A DNA stretch of 18,944 nt. Source: an uncultured Collinsella sp. Lineage in GTDB: Bacteria > Actinomycetota > Coriobacteriia > Coriobacteriales > Coriobacteriaceae. The notes beneath the pieces are model-generated. The model saw only the letters and a program-made list of their open reading frames with translations, was not told the origin of the DNA and searched no databases. The stretch's first letter is position 1. Each line of letters opens with the position of its first letter. Location: assembly GCA_900545835.1 (NCBI GenBank), contig URBB01000031.1:1-18944 (forward strand), read 5' to 3'. Positions 6,384 through 13,426 of the stretch are shown here, one piece after another. Position numbers and translations under genes: made by a program.

Positions 6384-9300
6384 ATGCTGGAGCTCAAAGG
6401 AATTTGCAAAAGGTACGTCACGCAGTCGTTTACGCAGGTGGCGCTCGACAACGTAAGCCTGTCTTTTCGCGATAACGAGTTCGTGGCCATTCTGGGTCCC
6501 TCAGGTTCGGGTAAAACCACGATGCTCAACGTTATCGGCGGACTCGACCACTTTGACTCGGGCGACCTGCTGATCGACGGTATTTCGACCAAGAATTTTC
6601 ACGATCGCGATTGGGATGCCTACCGCAACAACCGCATCGGCTTTGTGTTCCAGAGCTATAACCTCATTCCGCATCAGACCATTTTGGAAAACGTTGAGCT
6701 GGCGCTGACGCTCACGGGCGTGGGGCATGCCGAGCGCCGCCAGCGTGCGCGCGAGGCGTTGGAGAAAGTCGGCCTGGGCGAGCACGTTAACAAGCGCCCG
6801 AGTCAGCTTTCGGGCGGGCAGATGCAGCGCGTGGCCATCGCCCGCGCCCTGATTAATGATCCCGAGATCGTCCTTGCCGACGAGCCGACCGGCGCCTTGG
6901 ACTCTACGACGTCCGTGCAGGTCATGGACTTGCTCAAGGAAGTCGCACGCGACCGTCTGGTTATTATGGTCACGCACAATCCCGAGTTGGCGTACCAATA
7001 CGCCACGCGCATTGTTAACCTGGCGGACGGCAAGATCACCGACGATTCCGATCCTTTCGATGTCGCCAAAGCCGCACGTCGCGAGGCTAAGCCTACGCGC
7101 AAAACCTCGATGAGCTTTGTGACGGCGCTGGGGCTTTCTGCCCGAAACCTCATGACCAAAAAGGGCCGTACGGCCATGACTGCCTTTGCGGGCTCGATTG
7201 GCATTATCGGTATTGCGGCGATTCTGGCGCTGTCCAATGGCGTGAACAACTACATCAAAAAGGTCGAGGAGGATACGCTCTCGAGTTACCCGCTTACGAT
7301 CTCCAAGCAGGATTACGACCTGTCGTCCATGATGGGCGGGCAGGGGGCTGCGGATGATGGCTCGCCTGAAAACGTTGATTTGTCCGACGACAGTGCCGGC
7401 GGCAAGGCTCAGGGAACCGATAAGATTCCCGTGGTCACGGCCGTAAAGGATATGTTTGCGAGCGTTAAGTCCAACGACATGACGAGCTTTAAGGCATGGA
7501 TCGATGCCGGTGGTGACGGCATCGATAAAGAGGTCAATGCCATTCAGTACGGCTACGGTGTATCGCCGGTTGTCTATCGTGCCGGCAAGGGCGATGAGAA
7601 GCCTGTCCGGCTGGTGCCCAACGCCATGACCGAGGCCATGAGCGGAGGCGCGAGCTCGGCGGCAACGGTGAGCATGGAATCCACGGGAACCTCGGTCTTT
7701 AACGAGATGATTGACGACCAGAGTCTGCTCGACAGCCAGTACGATGTTGTCGCCGGTCATTGGCCCACGTCTGCCAACGAAGCCGTAATGGTGCTTTCGA
7801 GCCGCGGCACGGTGGGCGATTACACGCTCTACAGCATCGGTGCGCTGGATATCGATGAGCTCAACGATCTGGTTAACAGCGCCATGGCGGCTGACGGTGG
7901 GGTCGAAGCGCCCGAGACCGGCGCCGACTTTACCTACGACGATGCGCTGTCTACCACGTTTAAGGTGTTGTCGCCGGCCGATGCCTATCGCAAAAACGAA
8001 GAGACTGGCATGTGGACCGATATGTCTGGCGACACCGACTTTATGGCCGCCAAGGTTGCCGACGGTATCGACGTGCACATTGTGGGCGTGGTACGACCCA
8101 ACGAGACCGCCAACGCGAGCGCGTTGTCCCCGGGCATTGCCTACACGCATGCGCTGACTCGCCAGCTTATGGAGCGCGCCGCAAATTCGCAGATTGTGCA
8201 GGAGCAGCTCGCCCACCCCGAGACGGATGTCTTTACGGGCAAGTCTTTCGATGAGCTGCAAGGCGAGGCCAAACAAGGAGTGGATCTGGGCAGCATGTTC
8301 AGTGTGGACGAGGCAGCGCTCAAGAGCGCGTTCTCGTTTGATGCGTCTGCACTCTCGGGTGTTGCCGGCGGTATGGACCTTTCTGGTATCGACTTATCCG
8401 GGCTGGACATTGACCTTTCGGGCGTTGGGAAGGACATCGATTTCAGCGACATTATGGCCAAAGCGCCGGCACCAGATTTCTCGGGCATCTTTGACGGCCT
8501 GGAACTCACACCCGAGCAAATGCAGCAGGTGGGAATGCTTGCCAACCAACTGTTTGAGGGCTTTTTGCAGTCTGATCAGTTTAGGGCGCTGTCACCCGAA
8601 GATCTTAAGGACGCGTCGAAGCTCGCCGCCGCGTTCTCGACGTATCTTGAGAGTGATACGGCAGCCCAGCAAATCCTGGCTCAGCTCAAGGCACTCGGCG
8701 GCGATGCCCTGGCAGAGCGCCTGCAGCAGGCGATGACCGACTATGTGCAAAAGCAACTGGCTCCGTATCTGCAGCAGGCTATGGATCAGGTGATGCAGAC
8801 AATTAGCGAGCAGATTGCGACAACGGTGTCAGCTCAGCTCAAGGCGGGCGCGGCAGGGCTCATGGGCCAGATGGCGACGCAGATGTCATCGAGTTTTGCC
8901 AACCTGGCGAGCGCTATGCGTGTGGATGCGAGTGCCTTTGCTCGTGCCATCCATTTCAACATGGACGCCGAGGACCTGAGTTCGCTCATGATGAGCTATG
9001 CCAAGGTTTCGAAGCTCACCTATGACAACAATCTGACCACGTTGGGCTATGCGGACGAGGCAGACCCCATCTCGGTCAAGATTTTCCCACGTGACTTTGA
9101 GGCCAAGGAGCGCGTACTCGATCACATCGATGCGTATAACAAGCAGGTCAAAGCCGCCGGCCACGATGAGCAAGCAATCTCGTACACCGACTACATGGGC
9201 ATCATCATGGGTTCGGTGACCGACATCGTGAACACCATCAGCTTGGTGCTCATCGCATTCGTGAGTATCAGTCTGGTGGTGAGCTCCATCATGATCGGCA

Positions 9301-9638
9301 TCATCACGTACATCAGCGTACTGGAGCGCAAGAAGGAGATCGGCATCCTGCGCGCGATCGGCGCGTCGAAGCGCAACGTGGCCAACGTATTCAATGCCGA
9401 GACCTTTATCGAGGGCCTCATCGCCGGCGTCTTTGCCATTGTCGTCGTGGTGCTCGTGAGCTTTCCGGTTAATACCTGGGCGCTTGCGGCCAAACAGGTG
9501 CCCAATCTGATGAGCCTGCCCGTGCAGGATGCGCTGGTGCTCATCGCAATTTCAGTGCTGCTGACGGTCGTTGCCGGCCTGCTGCCGGCCCGCAGCGCAT
9601 CCAAGAAGGATCCCGTCGAAGCCCTGCGCTCCGAATAA
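6384..9638 (+). CDS. MacB-like ABC transporter, ATPase fused to FtsX-type permease
   Basis: This is a 1084-residue fusion. The ATPase (1-225) has Walker A GPSGSGKTT (38-46), Q-loop VFQSYNLIP, signature LSGGQMQRV (142-150), Walker B IVLADEP and the H-loop THN (197-199). A linker leads to a first membrane helix (about 265-285, after SARNLMTKKGRTAMTAF). A very large extracytoplasmic region (about 290-940) follows. The last ~150 residues hold three membrane helices with the FtsX signature ERKKEIGILRAIGASKRNV. This is type VII (mechanotransmission) ABC architecture, which usually exports peptides or lipoproteins or remodels the envelope. The outer domain contains a DLSG-repeat stretch (about 663-690) and Gln/Ala-rich helices likely to form coiled coil. 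ATG 6384 is chosen because AGGAGAGG lies 9 nt upstream; an in-frame GTG at 6357 is the alternative. Confidence 0.92.
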   Translation: MLELKGICKRYVTQSFTQVALDNVSLSFRDNEFVAILGPSGSGKTTMLNVIGGLDHFDSGDLLIDGISTKNFHDRDWDAYRNNRIGFVFQSYNLIPHQTILENVELALTLTGVGHAERRQRAREALEKVGLGEHVNKRPSQLSGGQMQRVAIARALINDPEIVLADEPTGALDSTTSVQVMDLLKEVARDRLVIMVTHNPELAYQYATRIVNLADGKITDDSDPFDVAKAARREAKPTRKTSMSFVTALGLSARNLMTKKGRTAMTAFAGSIGIIGIAAILALSNGVNNYIKKVEEDTLSSYPLTISKQDYDLSSMMGGQGAADDGSPENVDLSDDSAGGKAQGTDKIPVVTAVKDMFASVKSNDMTSFKAWIDAGGDGIDKEVNAIQYGYGVSPVVYRAGKGDEKPVRLVPNAMTEAMSGGASSAATVSMESTGTSVFNEMIDDQSLLDSQYDVVAGHWPTSANEAVMVLSSRGTVGDYTLYSIGALDIDELNDLVNSAMAADGGVEAPETGADFTYDDALSTTFKVLSPADAYRKNEETGMWTDMSGDTDFMAAKVADGIDVHIVGVVRPNETANASALSPGIAYTHALTRQLMERAANSQIVQEQLAHPETDVFTGKSFDELQGEAKQGVDLGSMFSVDEAALKSAFSFDASALSGVAGGMDLSGIDLSGLDIDLSGVGKDIDFSDIMAKAPAPDFSGIFDGLELTPEQMQQVGMLANQLFEGFLQSDQFRALSPEDLKDASKLAAAFSTYLESDTAAQQILAQLKALGGDALAERLQQAMTDYVQKQLAPYLQQAMDQVMQTISEQIATTVSAQLKAGAAGLMGQMATQMSSSFANLASAMRVDASAFARAIHFNMDAEDLSSLMMSYAKVSKLTYDNNLTTLGYADEADPISVKIFPRDFEAKERVLDHIDAYNKQVKAAGHDEQAISYTDYMGIIMGSVTDIVNTISLVLIAFVSISLVVSSIMIGIITYISVLERKKEIGILRAIGASKRNVANVFNAETFIEGLIAGVFAIVVVVLVSFPVNTWALAAKQVPNLMSLPVQDALVLIAISVLLTVVAGLLPARSASKKDPVEALRSE

Positions 9639-9669
9639 TGTGACAAAAGGGTTGTTCCTTTGTCACATT
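9637..9669. repeat. Hairpin repeat, GTGACAAAGG type, copy 1
   Basis: An 11-bp perfect stem AATGTGACAAA / TTTGTCACATT, extended by GG/CC after a bulge, overlaps the stop codon of the ABC fusion gene. A related but less perfect copy lies at 11269-11299. It may help end transcription, although it has no T-tract. Confidence 0.7.
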
Positions 9670-9689
9670 GAGGCCCTTGCGAAATCGGG

Positions 9690-9863
9690 GTCTAATACTT
9701 TTCCGAGAAGTGAACGAGTCAAAATGGACCCCCGAAGCATCGGCACTTTCGAGATGCAATTTCCTGCGGTTTTGCCATCCAAATCCTGCGGGTTTGACGT
9801 CTAAAAATGTCGATGCTTCGGAGGTTCAAAAACGGTCGTTCACTTCTCGGAAAAGTATTAGAC
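9690..9863. repeat. 174-bp palindromic element with perfect 28-bp terminal inverted repeats
   Basis: The ends at 9690-9717 and 9836-9863 are exact reverse complements (they begin GTCTAATACTTTTCCGAG and reach AACGA). A second nested pair, CCGAAGCATCG (9732-9742) and CGATGCTTCGG (9811-9821), lets the whole unit fold into a long interrupted hairpin. The middle carries an imperfect direct repeat TCCTGCGG(T/G)TTTG. It has no convincing ORF, no transposase and no evident target duplication. A MITE-like or intergenic structured repeat is likely; function unknown. Confidence 0.75.
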
Positions 9864-9910
9864 CTCGTTATATTGGCGGCGTTCGCGAGCGGCAACCAGA
9901 GTGCAGCCTC

Positions 9911-11044
9911 CTAGCCCTCCTTTGCAGAGAGCATGAGCCTAATTTCCGGATGGGTGTATTCGTCGAACTCTTCTTTGGGCTCGGTGTCAAAGGTGTAGTA
10001 CGACCTGATGGATTCGCCCTCCGTCTTGATGCTGATTTCTTCATATAGGGAGCCGGCTAAAAATGCCTGCTTAAATTCATCCGACAGGCTGCATGGCGTG
10101 AGGAGGCCCGGTGTGGCAACGGAAACGTCCAGCCCATTGAGCGGGGCATAGAGCGTCGCGATATCCTGCTCGGCGCGGGCGAGGTTGTCTGCAAGGCTTG
10201 CCTTGGGGTCGATCTGACTGACGTAATCGACGTCCGTGAGCGTGCCGTCTACATCAAAAGAAAGGTAGATATAGGCTGCTTGAGCGCCGAGGTCATTATC
10301 GCGCAGATAGCCGATTATGCGGTAGCCGTAGTCGTGATACGACTCGTATGGGTCGTCTGCTGCGACGCGTTCGCACGCGGGCTCCAAGGCATCTTGCGCG
10401 ATGGCGAGCTGCTCGGCGGCTGCAGCCTTTCTTGCCTGAAGCGCGTTATTTCCCTGGACAAACTGCGGGATGTAGACGCCAAGCAGCACAATGGCGGGCA
10501 CCACCGCGAGAGCTATGATCTGCTTCTTGACGCTTGGAATCGTCACGTCGTATGCGTTTGCCATGGCCTCGACATTGCTCGAGGTCTCGGCTAGCACGTC
10601 TGCCGCCGTGGCGACTGCCCCTACGGCGCCGGCGACCTCGGCGGCACCGCCCAGGTTGCGCGCGAGATCGTTATCGCTGTTCTTGAGCAGGCGGCCGGCA
10701 GCTTGCGTGGCAAGCACGCCGGCGACCTCCGCGGAACGGTCCTTGTTGGTCTGGGCTACCGCGAGCCTGCTCTGCAGCTCCTTCCACTGTTTGCCCTGCA
10801 TTCCAAAGCGCGGCGCAAGAGCGCAATAGCAAAAGATGGCGAGTTCGATAACGGTGAGTGCGATGGCGGTATATATGCCCGCGGGTTGGAATTCTTTTTG
10901 GTGGAACGCGATATCGTTAATCATTTGGAGCGGCAACATCAACAGGCATGCCACGAACGACATGACGAGTGCGGTCGCTGCGATCTTGGGGTATGTGCAG
11001 TACCGCTGGATGCGTTTCTGTTCTTGTTCGGTAAGCTGCTGCAT
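9911..11044 (-). CDS. Two-segment membrane protein of unknown function
   Basis: The product is 377 residues. A cytoplasmic N-terminus with EQEQKRIQRYC is followed by two hydrophobic segments (about 18-40 and 54-74). An Ala-rich, weakly hydrophobic helical stretch (AAEVAGAVGAVATAADVLAE) comes next, then another clear membrane helix (IIALAVVPAIVLLGVYI). The soluble C-terminal part of about 150 residues (YESYHDYGYRIIGYLRDND, then a strand-rich stretch) probably lies outside the membrane. I do not recognise a family. Start choice is uncertain: ATG 11044 has GAGG 5 nt upstream, while ATG 11062 and GTG 11083 are in-frame alternatives. A -10-like TATACT (complement of 11093-11098) lies just upstream of all three. 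It faces away from the dihydrouridine synthase gene. Confidence 0.72.
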   Translation of the reverse strand: MQQLTEQEQKRIQRYCTYPKIAATALVMSFVACLLMLPLQMINDIAFHQKEFQPAGIYTAIALTVIELAIFCYCALAPRFGMQGKQWKELQSRLAVAQTNKDRSAEVAGVLATQAAGRLLKNSDNDLARNLGGAAEVAGAVGAVATAADVLAETSSNVEAMANAYDVTIPSVKKQIIALAVVPAIVLLGVYIPQFVQGNNALQARKAAAAEQLAIAQDALEPACERVAADDPYESYHDYGYRIIGYLRDNDLGAQAAYIYLSFDVDGTLTDVDYVSQIDPKASLADNLARAEQDIATLYAPLNGLDVSVATPGLLTPCSLSDEFKQAFLAGSLYEEISIKTEGESIRSYYTFDTEPKEEFDEYTHPEIRLMLSAKEG

Positions 11045-11268
11045 GGGGGCCTCGACTCTCATCGTTTTTTGGGCGATGCGCACACGCTCTTGAGTATAGA
11101 TGAGTGAAGGACGTCTGTTGTTCAGACATGGCGGTCAACAGCGTGCTGTTGGTGCTCGCTTGATCGTGGGCGCCATTCACCTTCGTTGCACAGCGACGAC
11201 TGGTTGGCTGGTTGGCGTCAAGTAACCGCCTCCGCCTTGTGGGCCGCCTCAAGGACAAGGCATAATGC

Positions 11269-11299
11269 ATGTGACAAAGGGGCAGTCCCTTTGCCGCAT
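11269..11299. repeat. Hairpin repeat, GTGACAAAGG type, copy 2
   Basis: Stem CAAAGGG / CCCTTTG with a GCAGT loop (11275-11293), prolonged by imperfect pairing ATGTG / CGCAT. It is related in sequence to the copy at 9637-9669, and it lies 14 nt before the start of the dihydrouridine synthase gene, where it could affect translation or mark an old repeat insertion. Confidence 0.6.
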
Positions 11300-11313
11300 T
11301 GATCTGAGAGTAG

Positions 11314-12273
11314 ATGTTGATGATTCTATCGTTGGCCCCCATGGAGGGGATTACCGGGCATGTGTTCCGTCGCGTGCATGCGGAGTGCTTCGGTGCGCTC
11401 GACTGCTATTACACGCCGTTTTTGCCGCCACCGCGGGTGGGAAACCGCTTTGGCGGCAAGGCGTTTAAGGAGATCGATCCTGCCAATAACCAGGGGCTTA
11501 ACGTAGTGCCTCAGCTGATGTCCAAGAACGCGGACGAGTTTGTGTGGGCGGCACAGGTGCTCGCCGACATGGGCTATCGCGAGGTCAATCTCAACTTGGG
11601 TTGCCCCTCGGGGACGGTTGTCGCCAAGGGCAAGGGCTCGGGCTTTTTGCGCCACTTGGACGAGCTCGAAGTGTTCTTGAGCGATGTGTGCGAACGTTCG
11701 CCGTTGCCGGTGTCGGTAAAAACCAGGCTGGGGCTGGAGAGCGACGACGAATACGAGCGCGTGCTCGATCTGTATTGCCGCATGCCGCTGGCAGAGCTGA
11801 TTGTGCACCCGCGCGTGCAAAAGGACCGCTATACGGGCTCGCCGCGCAAGGAGTTTTATGGCGAGACGCTGGAGCGCGCGCCGTTTCCGGTGGCATACAA
11901 CGGCGATATTTTTGATCTTGAGGACATGGATGCGCTGGTGGAGGCCTATCCCGGCACACGTCATGTAATGCTGGGGCGCGGCCTGCTCGCGAACCCCGCT
12001 CTGGCTCGCATGGTCAACGGCGGTCCTGCTGCCACGGCAGCCGAGCTGCAGCGTTTCCATGACACGCTGTTTGCTGCCTATGCAGAAGAGATTGGCGGTA
12101 ACGCGGTCTTTCGCATGAAGGAGTGGTGGTTCTACGCCAAGTGCGCTTTCGCCGACCCCACTACCGTTCACAAGCTCGTACGTAAGACCAAAAAGGTCGA
12201 CGAATACCGCGCCGCCGTCGAGCGCGTCTTTCGCGAGCAGCCGCTTGCGCCCATAGCCCGCTTCCACGGCTAG
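11314..12273 (+). CDS. dus: tRNA-dihydrouridine synthase
   Basis: This is a 319-residue flavoenzyme of the Dus family, which reduces uridine to dihydrouridine in tRNA using FMN and NAD(P)H. The N-terminal TIM barrel begins LAPMEGITGHVFRR. Catalytic Cys97 sits in VNLNLGCPSG, which is followed by the glycine/lysine-rich AKGKGSG loop. VKTRLG and LIVHPR (conserved Lys/His region) and NGDI...MLGRGLLANP (FMN phosphate loop) follow in order. The C-terminal helical tRNA-binding domain contains MKEWWFYAK. The start is ATG 11314 or ATG 11320; both lie near a weak GAGAG site. The gene stands alone, and its 3' side is a palindrome at 12281-12324. Specificity (DusA, B or C type) cannot be decided here. 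Confidence 0.93.
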   Translation: MLMILSLAPMEGITGHVFRRVHAECFGALDCYYTPFLPPPRVGNRFGGKAFKEIDPANNQGLNVVPQLMSKNADEFVWAAQVLADMGYREVNLNLGCPSGTVVAKGKGSGFLRHLDELEVFLSDVCERSPLPVSVKTRLGLESDDEYERVLDLYCRMPLAELIVHPRVQKDRYTGSPRKEFYGETLERAPFPVAYNGDIFDLEDMDALVEAYPGTRHVMLGRGLLANPALARMVNGGPAATAAELQRFHDTLFAAYAEEIGGNAVFRMKEWWFYAKCAFADPTTVHKLVRKTKKVDEYRAAVERVFREQPLAPIARFHG

Positions 12274-12280
12274 TTAGCCA

Positions 12281-12324
12281 TTGGGGACGTTCTTTAACGA
12301 CTAGTCATTTAAGAACGTCCCCAA
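12281..12324. repeat. Palindromic repeat GGGGACGTTCTT type, copy 1
   Basis: A perfect 14-bp stem TTGGGGACGTTCTT / AAGAACGTCCCCAA surrounds a 16-nt loop that itself contains GACTAGTC. It lies 7 nt after the dihydrouridine synthase stop and may serve as a terminator-like structure despite lacking a T-tract. Degraded copies are seen at about 13003-13049 and 13391-13412. Confidence 0.75.
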
Positions 12325-12344
12325 CGACTATGTAGCAAAAAGCT

Positions 12345-12396
12345 GTACACCAGCATCCAAAGATGTCGAAAATGTCGACTTTGGATGCTGGCGTAC
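12345..12396. repeat. 52-nt hairpin element, copy 1
   Basis: GTAC, one mismatch, CCAGCATCCAAA pairs with TTTGGATGCTGG, mismatch, GTAC; an inner GTCGA/TCGAC stem closes the loop. It is nearly identical to the element at 13427-13479, including flanks (CAAAA before, ATGTTTGGGT after). It lies between the 3' ends of two convergent genes. Confidence 0.8.
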
Positions 12397-12424
12397 ATGT
12401 TTGGGTTCGGCGGGGGAGCGGTGC

Positions 12425-12691
12425 CTAGGCAATCATTGCATCAAGTGTTATGAGTTCCCTGAGCCGTTCCGTGCGCGTTTGCCCATGGCGTTTGGCTTTT
12501 TCGTCAAACGCCTCAAGAACCGATTCGCCCACACGTGCCGACAAGACAGCGCTCGGCTCATCAGAGATCGGCGGCCTTCCCAGCTTAACGGTGCGGCCTT
12601 TCGGCCATTCATCTTTTTCGTAAGCTTCCGCGGCTTTCTCTAACTCTCCAGGGGCAAATCCCATCATTTTTTCAAGCTGCTCAGCATCCAT
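12425..12691 (-). CDS. Ribbon-helix-helix antitoxin-like protein, apparently without a toxin
   Basis: This 88-residue protein has an acidic N-terminal part (MDAEQLEKMMGF, YEKDEWPKG), a middle block TVKLGRPPISDEP and a C-terminal ribbon-helix-helix (LSARVGESVLEAFDEKAKRHGQTRTERLRELI). Coriobacteriia carry many such CopG/RHH antitoxin-like proteins. ATG 12691 is preceded by AGGAGG at 4 nt; the upstream in-frame extension has no start signal. Antitoxins of this type normally neighbour a RelE/BrnT-like toxin gene, but neither side holds one: a hairpin repeat lies downstream, and a promoter with a gene relic lies upstream. It may be a solitary regulator or the survivor of a decayed pair. A palindrome at 12708-12720 could be its own operator. 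Confidence 0.75.
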   Translation of the reverse strand: MDAEQLEKMMGFAPGELEKAAEAYEKDEWPKGRTVKLGRPPISDEPSAVLSARVGESVLEAFDEKAKRHGQTRTERLRELITLDAMIA

Positions 12692-12707
12692 GGCGCCTCC
12701 TATCGAT

Positions 12708-12720
12708 CGACATAATGTCG
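12708..12720. promoter_or_regulatory. Palindromic operator candidate for the ribbon-helix-helix gene
   Basis: CGACAT-A-ATGTCG is a perfect 6+1+6 palindrome located between the promoter candidate and the ribosome binding site of the antitoxin-like gene. This is the usual place for autorepression by ribbon-helix-helix proteins. Confidence 0.5.
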
Positions 12721-12746
12721 AGCGCTGGTTCTCGGATTCCCTTTTT

Positions 12747-12775
12747 TGTATACAGTTTTGTAGACAAAAATACAA
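12747..12775 (-). promoter_or_regulatory. Promoter candidate for the ribbon-helix-helix gene
   Basis: On the minus strand, TTGTAT (complement of 12770-12775) and TATACA (complement of 12747-12752) are separated by exactly 17 nt, a good sigma-70-type match. It lies 56 nt upstream of the ATG, with the palindromic operator candidate in between. Confidence 0.55.
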
Positions 12776-12792
12776 GCAGTTTATCGGGCTAA

Positions 12793-13004
12793 TTAGCTTG
12801 TTTTGATCCGCCTGCTCGATAGGAAATGAGCATTGACGGCTTCGATACTCCTTTGCTTTTCAGCTTGGAATTTGGATGCTCGTTGAACTTCCGTAGGGGA
12901 GCGTTTTATTAAGCTATCGAGATTCTGGGCAGGAGCTCTCACCGGTCTTCGATAGTGGGACCAGCTTAATTCGCGACACAGTGTGTCGCGAATTGGAGTA
13001 GTCG
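12793..13004 (-). pseudogene. YhcG/DUF1016-type protein relic fused to an unknown C-terminal remnant
   Basis: An open minus-strand frame reads PIRDTLCRELSWSHYR and continues into PAQNLDSLIKRSPTEVQ and SIEAVNAHFLSSRRIKTS before TAA (12793-12795). The first part closely fits the conserved N-terminal block of YhcG-type (DUF1016) PDDEXK nuclease proteins, where PIR(D/E)-x-L-x-REL(S/T)W(S/T)HYR is typical. After that block the family pattern stops, so either an internal deletion has joined it to a different tail or the rest has diverged. The family's usual length is over 300 residues, and there is no start codon or upstream part here. The upstream side is replaced by a palindromic repeat at about 13003. 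It is a relic of an accessory gene. Confidence 0.5.
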
Positions 13005-13049
13005 TTGGGTGTCCTTCAATGGCTAGTCATACAAGAACGTCCAAGTGCC
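13003..13049. repeat. Palindromic repeat GGGGACGTTCTT type, degraded copy 2
   Basis: GTCGTTGG...GGCTAGTCAT...AAGAACGTCC aligns with the palindrome at 12281-12324, but one arm has decayed so the stem is broken. It abuts the end of the YhcG-type relic. Confidence 0.5.
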
Positions 13050-13097
13050 GGATTTTGTCATTTAGTGTCGTTCTCAGCGACTATTCTGGAGGGTCGT

Positions 13098-13323
13098 GGT
13101 CAAAAAAGGGCAAATATGAGTACTGTTGCAATTATGGTTGCATTTTTTTTGCTATAAATAGTAGCTCCTGATGAGATTTGTTCCCATTAAGAGCTACATT
13201 TATTGAACATATGAGGAGAAATAACGTCGTCTGCGGACGAGTGGAACGTTGAATAGTTCCTGAAATGATCAAAATTGCTGCTACTAAACAGGTAGCAGTA
13301 CTCATATTTGCCCTTTTTTGACC
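13098..13323. repeat. 226-bp AT-rich element with perfect 28-bp terminal inverted repeats
   Basis: The ends 13098-13125 and 13296-13323 are exact reverse complements; each starts GGTCAAAAAAGGGCAAAT and ends ATGAGTACTG. Read inward, each end looks like a ribosome binding site (AAGGG), a 5-nt spacer and ATG AGT ACT G. On the plus strand this opens a 13-codon frame (MSTVAIMVAFFLL, 13116-13157). On the minus strand it opens a 57-codon hydrophobic frame (13305 to 13132, starting MSTATCLVAAILIISG). Small hairpins follow each end: GCAA/TTGC with a T-tract, and GCTAC/GTAGC. GTAGCTC/GAGCTAC forms another stem. There is no transposase and no clear target duplication. It may be a MITE, or a pair of inverted small-peptide or RNA units. 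Confidence 0.7.
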
Positions 13324-13426
13324 ATAGCTCCCTCGGAAACTCTTTCCCGAGGCATCAAACAGCCATAATCCAAAGGTCGCCTCAAACAATTAGCCGGTTA
13401 AGAGCGTCCATGGCTACCCAAAAGTT

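Noticed and set aside
6501..8276. 591-codon open frame on the minus strand
   Set aside because: It is the exact antisense of the ABC fusion gene, His/Arg/Val-rich in a way typical of complement frames, and has no domain.
11326..12267. 313-codon minus-strand frame
   Set aside because: It is a shadow of the dihydrouridine synthase gene, which shows all family motifs in the plus frame.
12968..12994. Perfect palindrome taken first as an operator or terminator
   Set aside because: It lies inside codons for the conserved IRDTLCREL block of a YhcG-type relic, so a coding origin is the simpler explanation.
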